64,000 bases of DNA. Source: Acidovorax sp. Leaf160. GTDB taxonomy: Bacteria; Pseudomonadota; Gammaproteobacteria; Burkholderiales; Burkholderiaceae_C. The position numbers and the translations under genes are program-made. Positions 57,895 through 64,000 of this stretch are shown here, one piece after another. Within the stretch, counting starts at the first letter, position 1. Every line of letters starts with the position of its first letter. The stretch covers positions 5,843 to 69,842 of the forward strand of contig NZ_LMOV01000025.1 in assembly GCF_001424265.1 (NCBI RefSeq), read 5' to 3'. The notes beneath the pieces were generated by a model. It ran no database searches. It had not been told where the DNA came from and was given only the letters and a program-made list of their open reading frames with translations.

Positions 57895-60800
57895 ATGCGA
57901 AACAAAGTCTTGTTACGGACGGTTATTGGTGGCTTGGTGACTAGCATGGGCGCGGCGTTGCCCGCCGCCGCCGCTCCACTCAATCTGGCTCAATATCCCG
58001 CAGGCTCCGCTTCGCGGCAGCCGCCGCCAAATGTGATCGTCTCGGTGGATAACTCGGGGAGTATGGGAACCAACGGTATCAACGCGCTCAAGGCGGCGCT
58101 AAAGGACACCTTCGCGCCCGCGAACCTTCCAGACGGGAGCATTCGCCTCGCATACCAGTCCATGTGGAACTGCAATACGATTCCGAGCACCCATGCTAGT
58201 TGCGCCAGCGGTGGGGTGTCGTGGAACACGATGCGCGAACTGCAGGGCGGCACGACGCCGAGCGAAGCTAGCCAGCGCGGCCAGTTCTTTCGTTGGATCG
58301 ACACATTGAACGCTGCCAACGGCACGCCCTCACACGCCATGATGCGTAACGCTGGTGAATATCTGCGGACCACTGGAGCTGCCAACCCGTGGAATGCCGA
58401 ACCGGGTACCGTCGACAATTCACCCCAGACCTGCCGCCGCTCTTATCACATCCTGATGACTGACGGCGGATGGAACAACACGCAGTCGAACACTATCGGA
58501 AATGCTGACGGTACGAACACGACATTCCCTGATGGCACCGTGTATGACGCAGGTTCTGCGCAGTCCAAGATTTACAGCGACGCCTGGGGCTACGGAGCCA
58601 AGTGGGGAGACAAAAACAAGAACGACCCACTCCCCACTCTGTCGGACATGGCCTTCTATTACTGGGCCACTGATTTGCAAAATGGCATTCCCAATGGACT
58701 GACACCGCTCATCAGAAAAGCGGGAGACGAGGTATTTACCAATCAAGGAAAATCAGTCACCATCAACGAGTACTGGAATCCAAAGAATAACCCTGCCAAC
58801 TGGCAGAACATGGTAACGTATACCATTGGCTATAACTCGGCGGCTGACTGGCAAAGGAATAACGCAAATACTAACCCACTATTCAATACGGCACAGGGCA
58901 TGTACGGAGGCGACTTCGCAGCTGCAATAGTGGGCAACAAATATTGGTTGGACCCTATCAATAATGATGAGAATGGTCGCCGAGAAGAACTGTGGCACAT
59001 GGCAATCAACAGCCGAGGGAAGTTCTATCCCGCCAAAACTTCCGAAGACCTGAAAAATGCCTTCAATGAAATCGTTGGCGGCATCATCAACGACAACAGC
59101 AAACCCATCACCGGTTATGCAGGATCAGGCACGACGAATATCCGAGCCGATCTTGCCGAGTACGTCTCCGGCTACGAGGCGGACAAATGGAAAGGCTACG
59201 TTTATTCCAACGTGGTGGCGAAAACATCCGGCACGAAGTCGGCCAACCCTGCATGGGGCATCATCAACGGACAAAACCCGCCCAAGGACAGGAAAACCAC
59301 GGCAGACAAGCTGGACGAACTGGCCAGTGTGAGCACGCGCGTCATTCTCACCACCAATGATGCCACTGGCGCAGCAGTCCCCTTCGAATGGGACGTCGGG
59401 GTCGGAAAACTGAGTGCGGCGCAAAAAGCCGTTTTCAACGCCTCTGACAATCTGGGCGAAGACCGCGTGAACTTCCTGCGCGGCGATCGCACCAAGGAAG
59501 GCAATACGGCAGCCAGACCTTTCAGAGAGCGCGCTTCGCGCCAAGGCGACATCGTCAATTCGTCCGTGTGGTACGTGAAGGGGGCCGTCAGCAACTTCAA
59601 TTTACCGGGCTACACGTCATTCCTTGCCGCTCAGAAAGCTCGCATTCCGATGGTTTATGTCGGGGGCAACGACGGAATGCTGCACGGTTTTTCCGCCGTG
59701 GATGGGATGGAGAAGATTGCATACGTTCCCAAGGGCGTGATCAAGACGCTGCCTCTGCTGACCAGTTCCAACTATGCTCACCGTTACTACGTCGATGGTT
59801 CGCCTTTCACCGGCGATGTGGATGTCGGCACCAATGCCTCCGATTGGCGCACCTTGCTGGTGGGGAGTCTGGGCGCGGGTGGCAAGGGCTACTTCGTGAT
59901 GGACGTCACCAAGCCGGGTACCACCGACAACTCCATCGCCTCCAACTTCACTACCAACGCGACCGATCGTGCCAACGTCGTGCTCATGGACAAGACGCTT
60001 AACAAGGCCGACGCAGTCGCTGCCGGTTCGGACGAAGCGGATCTGGGCCATATCTTCGCGACCCCTGTGGTCGATGAAGCCAACCCGGCCAAGACCACGC
60101 AGATTGCCAAACTGAACAACGGCAGATGGGCAGTCATCATGGGAAATGGCTACAACAGCACCAACGAACGCCCCGTGCTTCTCATTCAGTACCTGAGCGG
60201 CCCTGATCGCGCCTTGAAGAAGATCGTGGCCGCATCGACCGGCACGAACGCGGTCGGCAACGGGCTGTCTGCGCCCCGCGTGGTCGACATCAATGGCGAT
60301 GGGAGTCCGGACGTCGTCTACGCCGGGGATCTCAAAGGCAACCTCTGGAAGTTCGACCTTCTATCGAACAATGCGGATAACTGGGGAGTGGCTTTCTCGG
60401 GCTCGCCCTTCTACACCGCCACCTATCAGAATGCAGGCGTTTCCAGTACCCAGCCGATCACGGCGGCTCCCACAGTCAAGGCCAACGACCGAGGTGTGGG
60501 AGGCGTGATGGTCGCCTTCGGTACCGGCCAGAACGTGACCGAGGCTGACAGAACCGACATTTCCAAGCAGACCATCTATTCGATCCTGGACAGCACCCGT
60601 TATAAGCTCGTCAGCTCCCGACTGGCCCTGGACACCTCCGTGACCGTCAGTCCCGTCGGCACCGGAACCACCGATCTGGTAGCCCAGACGCTGGTGGGAA
60701 CGGCCATCAACGGCGATGGCAACAGCTCGGGGCGGGTTTTCTGGAAGATGAGCGCCAATACCGTGACCTATACGGGTGCCAATGCCAAGAAAGGCTGGTA

Positions 60801-61188
60801 CTTCAATCTTCCGGAAACCGGTGAGCGCCTTTTGAAAACCATGCAGTTCTTCGACAACAGCAACGTCCTGGAAGTGCTCACCCAGGTTCCGGCGTCTGGT
60901 GGGAACTCGCAGGAAGAGACGTGTTCGCCTTCGCCTCAGGAAGAAAAGCAGTTCAGGACGCTGCTGAACATCATGGATGGACGCAAACCGAACGTGCAAG
61001 TGATGGACCTGAATGGCGACGGCATTTACAACACCGCAGACAATCAGGACCGGGGAGTGTCGCGAATGAGCACTTCGAAGGGCGCCAAGGGCATTGCGAT
61101 CAACAAGCGGATCATCAAGAGTGGAGATGACTCTCTGGCCAGGCTGCCGGAGCAGGCTCTGCGACCCAGCTGGCGCCAGATGCAATGA
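57895..61188 (+). CDS. pilY1: Type IV pilus tip adhesin and biogenesis factor PilY1
   Basis: A 1097-residue secreted protein. Signal peptide of about 27 residues ending in AAAA. A von Willebrand A-like segment with the metal-site motif DNSGSMG (Asp 52, Ser 54, Ser 56) leads an N-terminal domain that is variable. The C-terminal PilY1 propeller begins near VYVGGNDGMLHGFSAVDG (residue about 590) and carries calcium-loop-like sequences, DINGDGSPD from Asp 798 and DLNGDG from Asp 1038. It is AT-richer than neighbours, especially at 58500-59100. It sits between pilX and pilE, as in other betaproteobacteria. Confidence 0.93.
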   Translation: MRNKVLLRTVIGGLVTSMGAALPAAAAPLNLAQYPAGSASRQPPPNVIVSVDNSGSMGTNGINALKAALKDTFAPANLPDGSIRLAYQSMWNCNTIPSTHASCASGGVSWNTMRELQGGTTPSEASQRGQFFRWIDTLNAANGTPSHAMMRNAGEYLRTTGAANPWNAEPGTVDNSPQTCRRSYHILMTDGGWNNTQSNTIGNADGTNTTFPDGTVYDAGSAQSKIYSDAWGYGAKWGDKNKNDPLPTLSDMAFYYWATDLQNGIPNGLTPLIRKAGDEVFTNQGKSVTINEYWNPKNNPANWQNMVTYTIGYNSAADWQRNNANTNPLFNTAQGMYGGDFAAAIVGNKYWLDPINNDENGRREELWHMAINSRGKFYPAKTSEDLKNAFNEIVGGIINDNSKPITGYAGSGTTNIRADLAEYVSGYEADKWKGYVYSNVVAKTSGTKSANPAWGIINGQNPPKDRKTTADKLDELASVSTRVILTTNDATGAAVPFEWDVGVGKLSAAQKAVFNASDNLGEDRVNFLRGDRTKEGNTAARPFRERASRQGDIVNSSVWYVKGAVSNFNLPGYTSFLAAQKARIPMVYVGGNDGMLHGFSAVDGMEKIAYVPKGVIKTLPLLTSSNYAHRYYVDGSPFTGDVDVGTNASDWRTLLVGSLGAGGKGYFVMDVTKPGTTDNSIASNFTTNATDRANVVLMDKTLNKADAVAAGSDEADLGHIFATPVVDEANPAKTTQIAKLNNGRWAVIMGNGYNSTNERPVLLIQYLSGPDRALKKIVAASTGTNAVGNGLSAPRVVDINGDGSPDVVYAGDLKGNLWKFDLLSNNADNWGVAFSGSPFYTATYQNAGVSSTQPITAAPTVKANDRGVGGVMVAFGTGQNVTEADRTDISKQTIYSILDSTRYKLVSSRLALDTSVTVSPVGTGTTDLVAQTLVGTAINGDGNSSGRVFWKMSANTVTYTGANAKKGWYFNLPETGERLLKTMQFFDNSNVLEVLTQVPASGGNSQEETCSPSPQEEKQFRTLLNIMDGRKPNVQVMDLNGDGIYNTADNQDRGVSRMSTSKGAKGIAINKRIIKSGDDSLARLPEQALRPSWRQMQ

Positions 61189-61204
61189 GACCGAGACGAA
61201 CGGC

Positions 61205-61654
61205 ATGAAAAGAAACAGCACGTCATCCGCAGGCTTTACGCTGATTGAAGTCATGATCGTTGTGGCGATCGTGGCCATCCTTTCCGCCGTCGCCATTCCG
61301 AGCTATCAGGAGTACATCCGTCGAGGCCACCGCGCAGAAGCCCGCGCTACTCTGTTGCAGGGATCCCAATGGCTGGAGCGCGTGGCTACCGCGCAAGGCA
61401 CTTACCCATTGACGAGCGCCAATGTGTTCCCGGCGGGCCTGCAGAGCACGCCTTCGGCACGCTACACGATCGCCTTGACATCTCCGACAGGCGGAGTGGC
61501 TGCCGACAATGGACGCACCTACACCTTGACGGCGACTCCCGCTGGCGCCCAAATTGGCGACCGCTGTGGCAACTTCACGCTGACCGAGGCAGGGATCAGG
61601 GGCGCGGCAGGGTCCACCACCAGCGCATTGGCGAGCGAATGCTGGACCAAGTGA
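61205..61654 (+). CDS. pilE: Type IV pilin PilE
   Basis: A 149-residue prepilin with cleavage AG/FTLIEVMIVVAIVAILSAVAIPSYQEYIRRGHRAEARA and Glu 5, the canonical start. Two Cys near the end (DRCGNFT and ASECWTK) fit the disulfide loop. Starts 17 bp after pilY1. It overlaps ribD by 16 bases, so ribD translation is linked to the pilus operon transcript. Could be major or minor pilin. Confidence 0.92.
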   Translation: MKRNSTSSAGFTLIEVMIVVAIVAILSAVAIPSYQEYIRRGHRAEARATLLQGSQWLERVATAQGTYPLTSANVFPAGLQSTPSARYTIALTSPTGGVAADNGRTYTLTATPAGAQIGDRCGNFTLTEAGIRGAAGSTTSALASECWTK

Positions 61655-62781
61655 GCGGAACGGCGACTGAAAAAGACGAGTCGTTCATCGAGGAAGCGCT
61701 CAGCCTCGCGGCGCGCGCGCTTTTTGTTTCCAACCCCAATCCACGCGTCGGCTGCGTGCTTGTCTCTGCCGCAGGAACCATTCTCGGAACGGGCTCCACG
61801 CAGCGTGCGGGGGGACCCCACGCAGAAGTAATGGCTTTGCGCGAAGCGCAGCAAGCCGGCCACTACGTCCATGGAGCGACTGCCTACGTCACGCTCGAGC
61901 CTTGCTCCCACCAGGGTCGCACAGGGCCTTGCTGCGAAGCCCTGATACGGGCTGGCATTCGCAGGGTCGTCGCCTCACTGGCCGACCCCAATCCGCTGGT
62001 CGCGGGCCAAGGCTTCGAGCGCTTGGCCGCGGCGGGGGTGGAAGTCCTCGTAGGTCCCGGTTCCGCTGCATCGCGTGACCTGAACATCGGCTTCTTCAGC
62101 CGCATGATCCGCGGCACGCCCTGGGTTCGAATGAAAGCGGCCGTGTCCCTGGACGGCGCCACCGCACTCGCCAATGGCGCTAGCCAGTGGATTACGTCAG
62201 CGGCGGCGCGGGCGGATGGGCAAGCCTGGCGAGCCCGAGCCTGCGGCGTGCTCACCGGCATCGGCACCTTGCTCGAGGATGATCCGTTGCTGAACGTCCG
62301 GGAGGTGGCGACCCCTCGTCAGCCCCACCTGGTGATTGTGGACAGCCGCCTGCAGACTCCGCTGCATGCCAAGCTCTGGCAGGCGTCCGACCGATCGGTC
62401 CTGATCTACTCGGCGCATGCCGAACCCGAACGGAGCAACGCGCTGCAGGCGCTGGGCGCCGAAGTGATCGACCTTCCCAATGCCGCCGGAAAAGTGGATC
62501 TCTCCGCCATGCTGCGGGACCTCGGCGCCCGCGGAATCAACGAACTTCACGTCGAAGCCGGGCACAAGCTCAATGGCTCTCTGGTGAGAGAGGGGCTTGT
62601 GGATGAATTGCTGCTCTACGTTGCGCCCAAGCTGCTTGGCGCAGGCGCACAGGGCCTGGCCGAGTGGGGGCCGCTGCAGGAACTGGGGCACGCACTCTCC
62701 CTGGAATTCGAAACCGTCGAGCCGGTTGGATCGGATTTACGCATCGTGGCACGAGTTGCCGGGCGGGCTGCCTTCGGCTGA
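61639..62781 (+). CDS. ribD: Bifunctional riboflavin-specific deaminase/reductase
   Basis: Two early steps of riboflavin synthesis, 380 residues. N-terminal deaminase with the zinc site HAE (His 61, Glu 63) and EPCSHQGRTGPC (Cys 89, Cys 98); C-terminal reductase with VRMKAAVSLDGATALANGASQWIT and LHVEAGHKLNGSLV. The ATG at 61639 overlaps pilE; a GTG at 61651 would give a 4-base overlap and is an alternative. No ribosome-binding site is strong. No FMN riboswitch can be placed, as the gene begins inside pilE. Confidence 0.95.
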   Translation: MLDQVSGTATEKDESFIEEALSLAARALFVSNPNPRVGCVLVSAAGTILGTGSTQRAGGPHAEVMALREAQQAGHYVHGATAYVTLEPCSHQGRTGPCCEALIRAGIRRVVASLADPNPLVAGQGFERLAAAGVEVLVGPGSAASRDLNIGFFSRMIRGTPWVRMKAAVSLDGATALANGASQWITSAAARADGQAWRARACGVLTGIGTLLEDDPLLNVREVATPRQPHLVIVDSRLQTPLHAKLWQASDRSVLIYSAHAEPERSNALQALGAEVIDLPNAAGKVDLSAMLRDLGARGINELHVEAGHKLNGSLVREGLVDELLLYVAPKLLGAGAQGLAEWGPLQELGHALSLEFETVEPVGSDLRIVARVAGRAAFG

Positions 62782-62903
62782 GCCGACGGGCAGCCACGAT
62801 TCGGCGGGGCCCGACCCGTCCCGATCAGCGCGCCTGTCCGACACCGGATGCGGGTTAAACAACGGTATACCAGCGGACTCTGTTGCTACCTGACGCGGCC
62901 CCT

Positions 62904-64000
62904 ATGCCCACCCGTGCTTCGCCCTCCTGGCACCGCTGCTCCAGCGTAGCCGCTGCGCTTCTCGCTGCCATCTTCACCGTGGGCTGCAGCAGCTTGCCCA
63001 AAGATGTCGAGCGTCCGATCTCCACGGCCCTGCAGACCCCGCAGGCCACGTCCCTGGGCAGTCTGCTCACGCCCCGACCGCCCGCCAGCCCCAACGATCC
63101 GACCGCCTCCGCCTTCCTGCTGCTCAACACCCCCGAAGAGGCCTTCACCAGCCGCCTAGCGCTGGTTCGCCAGGCCCAGAAGACGCTGGATCTGCAGTAC
63201 TACGCCATCCACGTCGATGCGAGCAGTGAACGGCTGCTGCGCGGGGTGGTGGGCGCGGCGCGGCGGGGGGTGCGGGTGCGGATTCTGCTCGACGACTTTC
63301 ACAGCACCGGGCGCAACGCTTTGGTGATGCGCATGGCGTTCGAGCCCAATATCGAAATGCGCATGTTCAACCCGGTCGCCGGCTCTCGGGGCTCGGCCCT
63401 GGGGCGGATGTGGGGGTCGCTCACCGACTTCGCCCGGGTGCAGCAGCGTATGCACAACAAGCTGTTCCTTGCAGACAACGCCATGGGCGTGACCGGCGGG
63501 CGCAACCTGGGGGACGCCTATTTCGGCAACTCCGAATCGGGCAACTTCGTGGACATGGACGTGCTGGCTGCTGGCCCGATCGTGCGGGAAATGTCGCGCA
63601 GCTTTGACAGCTACTGGAACAACGAACGCGCCTATCCGGTGCAATCGCTGATCACGCGGGAGGAGCTTGCGAACATCCGGGCCCAGGTGCTGGACGACGA
63701 CGGCAGCAACGCGCCGCGCATCGGCGGTGAGCCCCCGGGCGCGGATGGCACCCCGGCGGCTACGTCGCAAACAACGGCAGCGGCGGCATCAGCGCCCGCC
63801 ATGCCCAATGAGTCAGCGGCCCGAAACTCGGGCAGCCGGCCCCGGCCGCCCGATGGCGAGCCACGCCCTGCACTCGGCGGGCCGACGCGCGAACAGCGCG
63901 AACGCATTGCGCGCGAGCAGCCGATGGACCTGGCGCAGGCCGACTTCGTCTGGGCGCCTGCCGTGCTGATGGTGGACAAACCCACCAAGATACCGCTGGA
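62904..64000 (+). CDS. Phospholipase D-like lipoprotein (cut by window end)
   Basis: Open to the end of the window, 365 codons seen. A signal peptide ends in TVGC (lipobox, Cys near residue 32). A PLD-type domain begins AQKTLDLQYYAIHVDASS; the first HKD motif is HNKLFLADN (His-x-Lys-x4-Asp), followed by GGRNLGDAYFGN. Pro/Ala/Ser-rich linker after about residue 260. The layout with ClsC-type cardiolipin synthases is likely, but the second HKD lies beyond the window. Start at 62904 is the only Met; no clear ribosome-binding site. It may act on phospholipids or on surface polymers. Confidence 0.82.
   Translation, partial: MPTRASPSWHRCSSVAAALLAAIFTVGCSSLPKDVERPISTALQTPQATSLGSLLTPRPPASPNDPTASAFLLLNTPEEAFTSRLALVRQAQKTLDLQYYAIHVDASSERLLRGVVGAARRGVRVRILLDDFHSTGRNALVMRMAFEPNIEMRMFNPVAGSRGSALGRMWGSLTDFARVQQRMHNKLFLADNAMGVTGGRNLGDAYFGNSESGNFVDMDVLAAGPIVREMSRSFDSYWNNERAYPVQSLITREELANIRAQVLDDDGSNAPRIGGEPPGADGTPAATSQTTAAAASAPAMPNESAARNSGSRPRPPDGEPRPALGGPTREQRERIAREQPMDLAQADFVWAPAVLMVDKPTKIPL

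Overview
The window is a high-GC chromosomal segment of a betaproteobacterium, most likely Comamonadaceae (Acidovorax-like). This rests on the gene order hflC-hflK-hflX-hfq-der-bamB-yfgM-hisS-ispG-rodZ-pilF-rlmN-ndk, on a separate HisZ next to purA, on an H-NS protein of the Burkholderiales type, and on a short palindromic repeat family that I recall from this family but cannot cite. I see no rRNA, tRNA, IS element, prophage or CRISPR array.

Layout. Positions 87-22487 hold mostly minus-strand housekeeping genes in tight operons. They cover purine and histidine synthesis (phosphoribosyltransferase, purA, hisZ), the HflKC membrane complex with HflX and Hfq, ribosome and outer-membrane assembly (der, bamB, a YfgM-like protein), hisS, ispG, a RodZ-like protein, the pilus pilotin pilF, rlmN, ndk, rluB/scpB, and a surE-pcm-nlpD-rluD run joined by 4-base overlaps. 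Positions 22639-44000 are a mosaic of single genes: a quinone oxidoreductase, three c-di-GMP proteins (two GGDEF, one PAS-GGDEF-EAL), a GAF protein, a Gly-rich protein with Tyr/Trp repeats, mutS, a stand-alone Anbu-type protease, an alpha/beta hydrolase, a DUF2236 protein, uppP, a LytS/LytTR-type two-component pair and an FAD monooxygenase. Positions 44214-55000 carry acnA, an H-NS-like gene with clear promoter and terminator, apaH, rhlE, a YpfJ-type metallopeptidase, two small unknown genes, dcd and guaD. Positions 55111-61654 are a lower-GC type IV pilus minor-pilin operon (fimT-pilV-pilW-pilX-pilY1-pilE) running into ribD. A lipoprotein of the phospholipase D family is cut by the window end.

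The least expected feature is a repeat of about 55 bp: a 17-bp imperfect palindrome, exactly 19 bp of variable sequence, then a GCGCY...GCC box and an A/T run. I find five good copies and one decayed one. Three lie inside reading frames (mutS, acnA, the LytS-like kinase), all in the sense orientation and all open. One lies in the rhlE leader, one after mutS, and the decayed one covers the guaD stop codon.

Functionally, much of the window concerns the envelope and surface behaviour: BamB, RodZ, NlpD, UppP, PilF plus the minor pilins and PilY1, and c-di-GMP enzymes that could regulate them. Genes for nucleotide balance (purA, ndk, dcd, guaD, surE, apaH) recur across it.
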